This document shows positions 19,102 to 27,643 of a stretch of DNA of 64,000 nucleotides, piece by piece. How positions within the stretch are numbered: position 1 is the stretch's first letter; each line of letters begins with the position of its first letter. Below the pieces are notes generated by a model that was not told the origin of the DNA, searched no databases, and saw nothing but the letters and a program-made list of their open reading frames with translations. Position numbers and translations under genes: made by a program. Source of the DNA: Caldisericia bacterium (GTDB taxonomy: Bacteria > Caldisericota > Caldisericia > B22-G15); contig JASEFN010000002.1 of the NCBI GenBank assembly GCA_030018355.1, forward strand, positions 110,699 through 174,698, written 5' to 3'.

Positions 19102-19464
19102 TTATTCAAAACCTTCAAACTCAACTGTTATTTTATCTCCATCTTTTAATTTACCTTTTTCTCTCAATGAAACATCTGAAATAATTTCAACTACATTTTT
19201 ATGTTTTGATTTTTCAGGAATTACAATATATCCATAAAATTCATTAACTTTACATGGTATTAAATAAATTGTTCCAAAACCATTAAATCCATCAATTTTA
19301 ATCTTATTTTTAAATTTTACATTTTTAATATCAATTTCTACCTTAAGGTTAAGTGTCCCCTCATAAGGATTTATTCCAATTGCTTTTTTTATTTTATCTT
19401 TATATATTTTCACATATTTTGAACCTTCCTTAAATCCTGATATTACAGTTCCAATGAGTTTCAT
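19102..19464 (-). CDS. ribK: Archaeal-type CTP-dependent riboflavin kinase (RibK, DUF120 family)
   Basis: A 120-residue protein that looks like a stand-alone RibK domain. It shows GTVISGFKEGSKYV, the signature GINPYEGTLNLKV (about 30-42), a GYIVIPEKSKH strand, and the C-terminal IISDVSLREKGKLKDGDKITVEF pattern. By family knowledge the enzyme makes FMN from riboflavin using CTP. The N-terminal winged-helix domain of many archaeal homologues is absent. It overlaps the GerMN gene by 4 nt (ATGA junction). RibK is chiefly archaeal; in bacteria riboflavin kinase is usually RibF, so this may be transferred or a replacement. Confidence 0.82.
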   Translation of the reverse strand: MKLIGTVISGFKEGSKYVKIYKDKIKKAIGINPYEGTLNLKVEIDIKNVKFKNKIKIDGFNGFGTIYLIPCKVNEFYGYIVIPEKSKHKNVVEIISDVSLREKGKLKDGDKITVEFEGFE

Positions 19465-20822
19465 AATGAATCTTTTGTAAAACTTTTTGTTAAATCTGTT
19501 CCAAATGGCAGTTTTATTTTTTTACCATTTATAGAAATATTTATCTCTTTTACATTCATTGAATCAAAATATGTTAATAAAATTTGTTTCATCATAAATT
19601 CTTCTTTCTCTTTAGAATCAATTTTTGATGGATCAAGAGCAATGTCTAAAGATAAAATTTCATTTTTAATTGAATAAGAATTTAATTTAGCACCATTTGG
19701 AATAAATGTTTCAAGTGGTTTAATAGGTGTAAGAAGTTTATCAAAAATAAGTTTTGCTTCATCTTTTTTATTGGTGAAAACAATTTGAGGAGAAATGAAA
19801 AATTTGTCATCTATTTTTAAAACGAAATAAATAGGATAACCATACATATTTTCAGGGGGTGGATTTAAATCATAATACCACCTTGTTATAGGTTTAAGGG
19901 TTTCAAAATTTCCACCAATTGTTTCTACAATCTTTCCATCAACAAGAAATTGCACTTTTTTAATACCTGGAATTTCTGTCATTGAAAGAGTTATCGAATA
20001 CATAAATGCTATTTCAGATGAAGATCCAAAACCCTTATAAGATAATATGTCTGGGCTAAAGTTTAAAATTACTTTATCTCCTTCAATTTTTATCTCTTTA
20101 AGAGTCGCAATATCTGGGATTGTTTTTGATAAATAATTTTCGTATATTGTTGGTGGTCCACTTTTTAATTTATCAAAAATTAGTTTTGCCCATTCAAGAT
20201 TATCTTTTGGTTCTTGAATCTCTGATTGGATTAATACTGGATATTCTAAATTTTTGTCATAATAATAAAGAAAAATTTTTTTACCAGAAGGAATTTTTGA
20301 TGAGAGAAATCCTAAAGGAGATGAAATTGATATTGATTCCCAATAAAAATTTTCTCTTTTATTCTCAATTAAAATATCAACACTTCTCAATGATGTATTT
20401 CCTATTATTGTATTTACAATTGAGTAAAGGGATGCAGCCTCACCTGAAACTCCTTCTAAAACTCTATTTTTTATATCTTTTGAGAAAGATATTATCACTC
20501 TATCTTTATCAATATCAATTGATAAAATTTTTGTATTTGGGTCAACAACTTTTTCTAAAGTTTCAGATTTTGGTCCTTTTATAACCTCTTCAACAAGCCT
20601 CTTTATTTTTTCAGTTAAATTTCTGTATTTTGGAATTACTCTTTTTTCAAAAACAAGTTCATTTGATTTCTTTTCGTAAAAATATATTTTTACATTTTCA
20701 TTTTGAGGATTAAAGGAAAAGAATCTTAACGAAAAAAGGAAGATTACAATAAATATTAGAATGAAAATTAAAGCAAACCTTCTTTCTTTATACACTCTTT
20801 TTTTAATTACTTTTTTTCTCAT
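19461..20822 (-). CDS. Membrane-anchored protein with three GerMN-like repeats
   Basis: A 453-residue protein with a basic N-terminus, one membrane helix (about 16-34) and three repeats of the GerMN domain (about 60-165, 195-300, 345-445). Each shows a pattern such as LVEEVIKGP...VVDPNTKILSIDIDKDRVIISFS or LIFDKLKSGPP...GDKVILNFS. GerMN domains occur in spore germination proteins but also in lipoproteins of non-sporulating bacteria; an extracellular wall-associated role is likely, and sporulation cannot be inferred from it. It overlaps ribK by 4 nt. Confidence 0.8.
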   Translation of the reverse strand: MRKKVIKKRVYKERRFALIFILIFIVIFLFSLRFFSFNPQNENVKIYFYEKKSNELVFEKRVIPKYRNLTEKIKRLVEEVIKGPKSETLEKVVDPNTKILSIDIDKDRVIISFSKDIKNRVLEGVSGEAASLYSIVNTIIGNTSLRSVDILIENKRENFYWESISISSPLGFLSSKIPSGKKIFLYYYDKNLEYPVLIQSEIQEPKDNLEWAKLIFDKLKSGPPTIYENYLSKTIPDIATLKEIKIEGDKVILNFSPDILSYKGFGSSSEIAFMYSITLSMTEIPGIKKVQFLVDGKIVETIGGNFETLKPITRWYYDLNPPPENMYGYPIYFVLKIDDKFFISPQIVFTNKKDEAKLIFDKLLTPIKPLETFIPNGAKLNSYSIKNEILSLDIALDPSKIDSKEKEEFMMKQILLTYFDSMNVKEINISINGKKIKLPFGTDLTKSFTKDSL

Positions 20823-20840
20823 CTAATTAATTATAAAACT

Positions 20841-22022
20841 TTAGAATATAATTCCAAAAGATTTTAAGACAAGATAAATTAAATACCCACCTAAAATGAA
20901 GAAAATTATTGAAGTTATTAATTTTATTTTTCCAACATTCTCTCTCATAAGTTTTCCAAGCGCTCTTTGAGATAGACCAAAATAGACTCCTAAGAATATT
21001 AAAATAAGTGGAAGAACAAACATAAAATTATAAATTATTAAATAAAGTAGACCTCTTGCTTTAAGTTCTGGAACTCCTATAATATAAACAATTGTAGGAA
21101 GATATGTTTGTCCTGTGCACAAAAATTCAATAATTGAAATTGGAAAAGCAACAAGAAATGCTGAAAGAGCAATAATAGATGTGTTTAAATTTCTTTTTAT
21201 CATATCTTTTGCAGTTTTTTTAAAAAAACCAGGAAGTTGGAGCACAATATCTTCGCCTCTTCCACTTTTTATCTTTAAATAATCTATATATGAAAGAACA
21301 GCAAATATTAAAACAAGGAGTGCTGTTAGAAGATACAATATTTTAGAAAATATTCCAACTATTGAATATTTTTGTATAACTCTAAATATTCCAACTCCTG
21401 AAAGAAGATATGCAATAAAAACTCCAAGAGTAAAAAAGAAGCCAACCTTTAAAATATCATCTCTTTTTCTTCCAGTTGCTAAAAGAAATGTAATAAAGAA
21501 TATTAAAACAGCAAATGCACATGGATTTACACCATCAATTAATCCTGCAAATAAAATTACAAACACTCCAAACTTTTCAAAATACTCTTTAATCTTTTCC
21601 TTACCAGAAATATCCTTTGATAATGCTTGAAGTAAGAAATTATTCTCTATATAATCAAAATTTTCTATTTTATCTCTTAAATTTTCAAAAATATCTTTTT
21701 CTCTAATAAAAAAACTTTTTCCAATAAAAATTGCAGGAACAACACCTCTTTTTTCATTTGGAACACCAAAGGCCTCATCAAGTTTTGCTCTTAACTCCTG
21801 ATTATCAACTTCAGCAATATTTAATTTTGTTATTTTTAAATTGTTATACCTTGCTTCAAGTGTTTCAAGAAAAGGTTTTACACGAGCACATTCAGGACAA
21901 CCTTCAATATAAAAATAGTAAATTAAAATTTCTTCGCTTTTAGAGAAGAGTACTTTTTTTGTTATAAAAGATAAAATAAAAAACAAAATTAAAAATAAAA
22001 AAATTATTTTTTTTATCTTCAT
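20841..22022 (-). CDS. Thioredoxin/glutaredoxin-like domain fused to a CcdA/DsbD-like membrane reductant transporter
   Basis: A 393-residue protein. A signal anchor (about 5-22) leads into a thioredoxin-like domain with the redox motif CPEC (Cys 42 and 45). A CcdA/DsbD-type membrane domain of about six helices follows (about 150-390), with the conserved Cys residues in DGVNPCAF and LCTGQ. It would carry reducing equivalents across the membrane to extracytoplasmic thiols. The downstream-acting partner is probably the TlpA-like protein encoded immediately upstream (one nt gap), so the pair forms a thiol-redox unit. Confidence 0.87.
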   Translation of the reverse strand: MKIKKIIFLFLILFFILSFITKKVLFSKSEEILIYYFYIEGCPECARVKPFLETLEARYNNLKITKLNIAEVDNQELRAKLDEAFGVPNEKRGVVPAIFIGKSFFIREKDIFENLRDKIENFDYIENNFLLQALSKDISGKEKIKEYFEKFGVFVILFAGLIDGVNPCAFAVLIFFITFLLATGRKRDDILKVGFFFTLGVFIAYLLSGVGIFRVIQKYSIVGIFSKILYLLTALLVLIFAVLSYIDYLKIKSGRGEDIVLQLPGFFKKTAKDMIKRNLNTSIIALSAFLVAFPISIIEFLCTGQTYLPTIVYIIGVPELKARGLLYLIIYNFMFVLPLILIFLGVYFGLSQRALGKLMRENVGKIKLITSIIFFILGGYLIYLVLKSFGIIF

Positions 22023-22023
22023 T

Positions 22024-23055
22024 TTACTTTAAAAATTCAGTTAATCTTTGTTCTATATCTTGTGAAGACGGAAAGTTATGGTAAACAATTGTTCCATCTA
22101 TATCAACAAAAAGAAGATCTGGTGTAAATTCAATCGTTAATTTTTCAAGAAGTTCTCTTGATGTATCTATAACTATTTTCATATTTTTATTTTGAGTTTT
22201 ATTTAAATATTCATTAACTGTTTTCTCTTTTCCAGTTTCAGAAATAAGTATATAATTAAATTTTTTATTTTTCCCTATTTTGTAAAGTAATTCATCAAAA
22301 GTATGTGTCTTTTCAATACATGACCCGCATGTTGCATTTGTTGAAATAATTATTGTTTTTTTACCTTTAATTGATTCACTTGAAATAATTTCGCCATTTA
22401 TATCAGTTGTTTCAAAGAAAGGAATTTTATCACCAATTTTGAGTCTTTTTGTCTCTGTTTCAGTTTGGGGAGGTTTTAAAGATGTATACGCCTCAACACC
22501 ATATTCACTTATGTATGAAATTGCAGCACTTTTTATTAATTTGTCCTTAAAAAGTGTTGCTAGTTCTCCATTTTCTGCAGGAAGAGGTATTACTATAGAA
22601 AGAAGATCTTTATAGTCCTTTCCTATAAATTTTGAGAAAAAGTCATCCCAATTAGTTGTCTTGTCTGTTTTTATATTGCTTAAACTTTTAATTTTAGATA
22701 TTTTTGCTTTATCATCAAACACAACCACAATTTTTACACTGTTATCTTTATTTTTAAGGGAGAGATCTTTTATTGAAAGAAGTGCATATTTACCTATAAT
22801 TGTTCCTTTTGAATTTACAACTGTATCAATAGATAAGGCAAAATTTGGATCATCTGGGAGTACATAACTTTTTGAGTCTAATACTTTATAATCTTTCCCA
22901 AAAATCTCTTTAAGAGCATTATCAAGAGAAATTTCTTTATTAGAAAGGCTTAAAATCGCAATAATTAAAAACAGTCCAACTATAATTAACCCTGCAATTA
23001 GAAAATAATTTCTTAAACCATTTTCTCTCTTTTTAAACTCTTTTTTCTTATCCAT
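22024..23055 (-). CDS. Membrane-anchored TlpA/ResA-like thiol-disulfide oxidoreductase
   Basis: A 343-residue protein with a membrane helix (about 15-35), an extracytoplasmic middle domain of unknown family (about 45-195), and a C-terminal thioredoxin-like domain (about 205-340). The last domain carries the active-site motif CGSC near residue 243 and a cis-Pro-type segment IEFTPDLLFVD. It likely reduces or exchanges disulfides outside the membrane. The start is the ATG 6 nt after AGGAGG; an ATG two codons upstream is too close to the Shine-Dalgarno. It is followed one nt later by the CcdA-like protein that could supply electrons. Confidence 0.85.
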   Translation of the reverse strand: MDKKKEFKKRENGLRNYFLIAGLIIVGLFLIIAILSLSNKEISLDNALKEIFGKDYKVLDSKSYVLPDDPNFALSIDTVVNSKGTIIGKYALLSIKDLSLKNKDNSVKIVVVFDDKAKISKIKSLSNIKTDKTTNWDDFFSKFIGKDYKDLLSIVIPLPAENGELATLFKDKLIKSAAISYISEYGVEAYTSLKPPQTETETKRLKIGDKIPFFETTDINGEIISSESIKGKKTIIISTNATCGSCIEKTHTFDELLYKIGKNKKFNYILISETGKEKTVNEYLNKTQNKNMKIVIDTSRELLEKLTIEFTPDLLFVDIDGTIVYHNFPSSQDIEQRLTEFLK

Positions 23056-23067
23056 TTTCATCCTCCT

Positions 23068-24234
23068 CTATCTATCTAAAAGGGTTTTAATTTTTACAAC
23101 CTCTCCATTTTTAATGTATACTCTTGGTACTCTTTTTCCTATTCTTGTAACTATTTCATAGTTAATTGTATTACATTTTTTTGCAATATCATCTGCACTT
23201 ATTTCCTCTTTGCCATCTTTACCCATTATTATAACATCATCGCCAACCTTAACATCTTTAAAGCGTGAGAGATCAATCATAACTTGATCCATTGTAACTC
23301 TTCCAACAACTTTTACTCTTTTCCCTTTATATAAAACAACTCCTTTATTTGACAAAATTCTTGGATATCCATCTGCATAACCAAAAGGAAGAGTTCCAAT
23401 TATACTTTCTTTCTTTGTTATAAATGTTCTTCCATAACTTATTGGAGTATTAGGTGGAACTTTTTTTAAAAATATAATTTTAGAATGCAAACTCATAACA
23501 GGATAAAGTTTTACATTTTTGACTTCCTGAGAAGGTTTTAATCCATAAAGAGAAATTCCACATCTTACTCCATCTAAAATATATTCTGGAAGGTCAATAA
23601 CTGTTGCTGAGTTTCCATGATGTTTTAAAGGAATTTTAATCTTCTCTTTTTCAAGTTCATCAACAACCTTCATAAATCTTTCAAATTGGATTCTTGAGAA
23701 TGTTTTATCCTTTTCATCTGCAGAAGAAAAATGTGCGTATAGGCCTTCAACATTTATATTTTTATATTTAAAAACTTCTTTTATAAAATCTACTGCTTCA
23801 TTCCAAAGAATACCAACTCTTCCCATTCCAGTGTCTATTTTTATATGAATATTCACCTTTTCTCTTGTTATTTCACAAATTTTATCTAACTCTTTTACAA
23901 AATCAATTGAATAAACCGTTGGAGTCAATGAGAAATTTATAATATAATCAACTTGTTTTGGAAAAATATATCCAAATATAAGAATTGGTTTTGATATACC
24001 TTTTATTCTTAATTCAATACCTTCTTCAAGGGTAGCGACTGCAAAATAGTCGCTACCCAAACTTTCAAGTTCACTCGCTATTTCTGGGGCACCATGACCA
24101 TATGCATCTGCTTTAACAACAGAAATTAATTTTTTATCTTTAACTACACTTCTTAAAAAAAGGTAATTTTTCTTTAAAGCATCAAGATTAATTTCGGCCC
24201 AAAAAGGCCTTAATAAGATATTTTCTTCACTCAT
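23068..24234 (-). CDS. alr: Alanine racemase
   Basis: A 388-residue PLP enzyme making D-alanine for peptidoglycan. The N-terminal barrel has the PLP-binding lysine in VVKADAYGHG (Lys 41). A YAHFSSAD motif and the R-x-G-I-S-L-Y-G segment follow. The C-terminal domain has the catalytic tyrosine in ISYGRTF (about 265) and a GRVTMDQVMID strand. Length is normal for the family. It overlaps the BpsA gene by 4 nt. The coding sequence contains a perfect 11-bp inverted repeat. Confidence 0.95.
   Translation of the reverse strand: MSEENILLRPFWAEINLDALKKNYLFLRSVVKDKKLISVVKADAYGHGAPEIASELESLGSDYFAVATLEEGIELRIKGISKPILIFGYIFPKQVDYIINFSLTPTVYSIDFVKELDKICEITREKVNIHIKIDTGMGRVGILWNEAVDFIKEVFKYKNINVEGLYAHFSSADEKDKTFSRIQFERFMKVVDELEKEKIKIPLKHHGNSATVIDLPEYILDGVRCGISLYGLKPSQEVKNVKLYPVMSLHSKIIFLKKVPPNTPISYGRTFITKKESIIGTLPFGYADGYPRILSNKGVVLYKGKRVKVVGRVTMDQVMIDLSRFKDVKVGDDVIIMGKDGKEEISADDIAKKCNTINYEIVTRIGKRVPRVYIKNGEVVKIKTLLDR
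24030..24058. repeat. Perfect 11-bp intragenic inverted repeat in alr
   Basis: GGGTAGCGACT (24030-24040) and AGTCGCTACCC (24048-24058) pair perfectly around a 7-nt loop. The arms are GC-rich compared with the surroundings. In the gene this encodes the LGSDYFAVATL segment. Confidence 0.9.
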
Positions 24235-25241
24235 GGCGTAACAACATAAGTATATTCATCAAAATATAACTCTCTTCCTAAATTTACACTTTCAACATAT
24301 TTTGGTTTTTTTACACCAACTACTTCAACTCTAAATAGGTGAGAGTTATACCAATGGAATGTAGGATTTTGAATATTAAATGGATTCTCTTTTACAATTA
24401 AAAGATCGCTATTTAAAATGTCATCACCAAGTTCATAAAAAGAGAAATTTCTAACAATGTCTGTTATAACAAGATTCATCTCATTCAGACTCTTTTGAAT
24501 CTTAAGCCACTTTTCTCCATTAGATTCAATTGATGTTAATCCAAAATAACCTGCATTCCCCTTCCCTTTTAGTGAGGCTAAAGTTCTAGAGACAAAAATA
24601 AGTAAACCTTCAACTGTTTCAACTGGATCTGTAAAGAATGTGTCAAATTTGTCAACAAATTTTTCTGGAAGTTTCTCTCTTGCATCATACTCATATGCAG
24701 TTAAATTATTCAATTTATACTCTTTTTTTATTTCATTTATAAAATCAACGATCCTCTTATCAATTTCAAGAACAACTATTTCATCTGTTATATTTGATAA
24801 AGAGAATAAAATTCCCATTAAATCATCGTCACCTAAAATTAGAATTTTCTTTTTATAAACATCCCCCCTAGTTAACATATATAAAAACCTTCCTATTGCA
24901 GTATCAGAATCAATGACACCCTGATCATATACTTGAACAGGGCGTGGCCTTAATTTAGCAATTTCCTCATATTTTTTCTTTAAATTACTCCATAATCCAT
25001 TTCTATCGTAAACCCTTCGCCCCCTGCATTTATCACATATAAAATCAGTAGATATCTTTACCTCTATTTTTTCTTTTAATTTAAAAACCCCATTCTTTTC
25101 TTCTATTAATCCCTCCGCTTTCATTTTCTTTAATTCATCTAAAACTTCTTTTGCAGTGAAATTGCTTTTAGATATGATTTCAAAAAAATCTGTATCTTTT
25201 CGAGAAAGAATAAAAAGAATCTCTTCTCTTAATCTTTCCAT
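24231..25241 (-). CDS. bpsA: N4-bis(aminopropyl)spermidine synthase (branched-chain polyamine synthase)
   Basis: A 336-residue aminopropyltransferase. An N-terminal winged-helix region (about 1-60) is followed by a CDKCRGRR cysteine motif. Then comes the substrate segment RPVQVYDQGVIDSDT, the GDDDLMG motif near residue 138, and the FFTDPVETVEGLLIFVSR segment, all characteristic of BpsA (DUF43). By family knowledge it adds two aminopropyl groups to spermidine to give a branched polyamine that stabilises nucleic acids at high temperature. Known producers are thermophilic archaea and bacteria, which supports a thermophilic host. It overlaps alr by 4 nt; no spermidine synthase is in the window. 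Confidence 0.88.
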   Translation of the reverse strand: MERLREEILFILSRKDTDFFEIISKSNFTAKEVLDELKKMKAEGLIEEKNGVFKLKEKIEVKISTDFICDKCRGRRVYDRNGLWSNLKKKYEEIAKLRPRPVQVYDQGVIDSDTAIGRFLYMLTRGDVYKKKILILGDDDLMGILFSLSNITDEIVVLEIDKRIVDFINEIKKEYKLNNLTAYEYDAREKLPEKFVDKFDTFFTDPVETVEGLLIFVSRTLASLKGKGNAGYFGLTSIESNGEKWLKIQKSLNEMNLVITDIVRNFSFYELGDDILNSDLLIVKENPFNIQNPTFHWYNSHLFRVEVVGVKKPKYVESVNLGRELYFDEYTYVVTP

Positions 25242-25281
25242 CTCTCACCTCCTTTTTGGTTTAAAGTCACCTTTTTTTATT

Positions 25282-26172
25282 TTAACCTATAAGTGCTTTT
25301 GATAAAATAGTTATTGTAATTGATGAAACAATTGTTGTTATTCCTACTGCTTTTGCAATAATTTTTTTATTTAAACCTATTTGAGATCCAAAAATGATTG
25401 TTGCCATCATTGTTGGCATCATAGATTGAAGTAGTGATACATTTTTGACCATTAAATTTGCCTTAAATAAATTAGAAATATAAAGTGTTATATAGGGTAA
25501 AAGGATAAGTTTTAAAAAAATTACAAGGATTAAATAAGATAAATCTTTTTTTGAAATATTAAGGTCAAGATTAACTCCAAGATATAAAAGAACTAAAGGA
25601 GTTACAGATTGTTTTAAAATATTAAGCGATTCAAATAAAATATTTGGCAAGATGAAATTTTTTAATAAAAGAGATATAAGAAAAGCAATAACAGGCGGGG
25701 TTATAAATGAATTCTTTAAGCCACTTTTTTCACTTTTGGAGATATAGGTTAAAAGAGGAAATATTAAAATAAGAAATGTATAAAAGTGAACTTGATCATA
25801 AAAAATTCCATAAGGAAGATTTTTTGATGTAAAAAATAATTCAACAAGTGGATATCCAAGAAATGCAGTATTTCCCATAACTGAAATCAAAATCAAAGTA
25901 GCGACCTCTTTTTTATCTTTAAAAAAAACTGAAGATAAAAAAAACGAAATTAAAAATTGAATAATCATTGTGGTTGGAACAATAAAGAAAATTTGATAGA
26001 AATCTCTAGTAAAATTTGATGATAGTATAGAATACATAACAAGAGAAGGAAGTGATACATTAAACAATATTTTTCTTAATAATTCTCCATCTCCCTCATT
26101 TAAAAATTTTATCTTTTTTAAGAAAAATCCAAGAAAAATTAAAATTAAAAAAGAAATTATTTTTGTGATCAA
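25282..26172 (-). CDS. AEC-family (auxin efflux carrier-like) transporter
   Basis: A 296-residue membrane protein with about ten hydrophobic segments. The opening ITKIISFLILIFLGFFLKKIKFLNE...GELLRKILFNVSLPSLVMYSIL matches the N-terminal AEC pattern, and the second half repeats the arrangement. A late SMMPTMMATIIFGSQIG segment matches the family's crossover region. These carriers export or exchange organic anions; the substrate here is unknown. The start overlaps the preceding gene by 4 nt. Confidence 0.85.
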   Translation of the reverse strand: MITKIISFLILIFLGFFLKKIKFLNEGDGELLRKILFNVSLPSLVMYSILSSNFTRDFYQIFFIVPTTMIIQFLISFFLSSVFFKDKKEVATLILISVMGNTAFLGYPLVELFFTSKNLPYGIFYDQVHFYTFLILIFPLLTYISKSEKSGLKNSFITPPVIAFLISLLLKNFILPNILFESLNILKQSVTPLVLLYLGVNLDLNISKKDLSYLILVIFLKLILLPYITLYISNLFKANLMVKNVSLLQSMMPTMMATIIFGSQIGLNKKIIAKAVGITTIVSSITITILSKALIG

Positions 26173-26690
26173 ATTTCTTTATCCTCTTTCTTTTTAATAA
26201 TATCTATCATAAATTTTGAAATTTCATCAAAGTTTAAATCAGTTAAATTTATTATTTCTACATTCTTATATTTAATTTTCATAAAATTTATCTCATCTTT
26301 AATCTTAAGCGCCTCTTCTTTTTTGAGAATAAATTTTGTTGATAAAATATATATTTTATTGTAATTTGAATTTATAGCGTTTTCTATAGAATTAATAAGG
26401 TCAGGTTCACAATAGTCTAAAAATGAATAAAAAGTTATAATTTTATAATTTAAAGTGATAAAATTACTTAAATCAATTAATGCATGATAATATTCATCAT
26501 TTCTAAAATTTCTATCCCAAGTGTTAAGTTTTATTTTAAGTTCTTCAAATCTTTTTCTTTCATCTTCATTTAAATAGAGGCTTGATAGAATTTTAGATTT
26601 AAGATTTAAAAATTCATATAAATCTCCTTTGGGAAAATCTGAGGGAATTCCACCTTCTCCAATAATTATAAGACAAGCCTCTTTATTCAT
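26169..26690 (-). CDS. CbiX/sirohydrochlorin-chelatase-like protein lacking metal-binding histidines
   Basis: A 173-residue protein. The opening CLIIIGEGGIPSDFPKGDLYEFL aligns by eye with the CbiX-type opening (VGHGG-P-D-P), and the later ITFYSFLDYCEPDLINSIENAI aligns with the family's YNEFCAP segment. The histidine of GHGG is Glu here, and the family's second His (in GG-HSE) is replaced by a Lys/Glu-rich run. Chelatase activity is therefore doubtful; a divergent or regulatory role is possible. It overlaps YjbQ by 8 nt and the AEC gene by 4 nt. The assignment is by pattern only. Confidence 0.5.
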   Translation of the reverse strand: MNKEACLIIIGEGGIPSDFPKGDLYEFLNLKSKILSSLYLNEDERKRFEELKIKLNTWDRNFRNDEYYHALIDLSNFITLNYKIITFYSFLDYCEPDLINSIENAINSNYNKIYILSTKFILKKEEALKIKDEINFMKIKYKNVEIINLTDLNFDEISKFMIDIIKKKEDKEI

Positions 26691-27087
26691 TTTTTAAAAT
26701 TTTTAAATATACTTTTCTTTCTCTTGGTCCATCAAATTCAAGAAAAAAGATCCCTTGCCATGTTCCAAGAATAACTCTTCCATCTTCTATTAAAAGTTGA
26801 TGAGATATTCCAAATATGGATGATTTTATGTGAGAATCAGCATTTCCTTCAAGATGCTTATAATTTGATGATCGTGGAACAAGTTCTGAGGCTTTATTTA
26901 AAATATCTTCAATAACACTTGGATCTGCATTTTCATTTATTGTTAAACCCGCTGTTGTATGAGGTACATAAATAAAAAGAACTCCATCTCTAACTTCACT
27001 CTCTTTGACAAATTCTAAAACTTGGTCTGTTATATCTATTGCTTCAACTCTTTTTCTTGATTTAATATACAAAACCTTCGTTTTCAT
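26683..27087 (-). CDS. YjbQ/UPF0047 family protein (secondary thiamine-phosphate synthase type)
   Basis: A 134-residue single-domain protein covering the full family length. It has VLYIKSRKR at the start, then FIYVPHTTAGLTINENADPSV, the SNYKHLEGNADSHIKSSI segment with conserved His and Asp residues, and a final GTWQGIFFLEFDGPRERKVYLKIL. Homologues show weak thiamine-phosphate synthase activity; the true role is unclear. The start lies inside the end of the upstream HD-GYP gene (26-nt overlap). Confidence 0.9.
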   Translation of the reverse strand: MKTKVLYIKSRKRVEAIDITDQVLEFVKESEVRDGVLFIYVPHTTAGLTINENADPSVIEDILNKASELVPRSSNYKHLEGNADSHIKSSIFGISHQLLIEDGRVILGTWQGIFFLEFDGPRERKVYLKILKNE

Positions 27088-27643
27088 CTTCTATTGTTTT
27101 TAAAACCTCTATTGCTTTGTTAACAATCTCTTCTTTAAATTTTATATTTTTAAGAGACTCTAACTCTTTTATAAGTGAAGAAATTGTTTTATTTGTTGCA
27201 TAATTTCTTCTATTTAAATTTGCTTCAATATAATCTGCAATAGAAACAATTTGTGCTTCAATAGGAATTTTGTCTCCTTTTAAACCAAAAGGGTAACCCA
27301 TACCATTTGCCCATTCATGATGTAATAATACATAATTTGCTATATCTTTTAATAATTCACTTCTTGAAATTATTTTATATCCAACCTCAGGATGTTTTTT
27401 TATTATTTCAAATTCATCTTCTCTTAATTTAGATGGTTTAAATAATATTTCCTCTTTTATTGAAATTTTTCCAATATCATGAAGAAGTGCTGCAATTTCT
27501 ATGTCTTTTATTTTATCTTCTTCGTTGAAAAATTTTGATGCGATTAATTTAGAATAAAAACTAACTCCTTTAGAGTGTTCAAATAGTTCTTCATCTTTTA
27601 CTTTTATAGTTTCAAGGAGCATTTTAATTAATTCTTCTTTCAA
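27062..27643 (-). CDS. HD-GYP domain phosphodiesterase (C-terminal part of a longer frameshifted gene)
   Basis: The 193-residue segment holds an HD-GYP domain: HSKGVSFYSKL, the metal motif LLHDIGK, EHP-like KKHPEVGY, LLHHEWANGMGYPFGL (the GYP element) and a final helix. By family knowledge it hydrolyses cyclic-di-GMP or a related nucleotide. The first canonical start is a TTG at 27643 without a good Shine-Dalgarno. The same frame stays open for about 100 codons further upstream and encodes plausible protein, so the real gene is probably longer (see the next entry). Confidence 0.85.
   Translation of the reverse strand: MKEELIKMLLETIKVKDEELFEHSKGVSFYSKLIASKFFNEEDKIKDIEIAALLHDIGKISIKEEILFKPSKLREDEFEIIKKHPEVGYKIISRSELLKDIANYVLLHHEWANGMGYPFGLKGDKIPIEAQIVSIADYIEANLNRRNYATNKTISSLIKELESLKNIKFKEEIVNKAIEVLKTIEDENEGFVY

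Noticed and set aside
19461-20822. GerMN repeats as proof of sporulation
   Set aside because: GerMN domains are common in non-sporulating bacteria and no sporulation gene is in the window.
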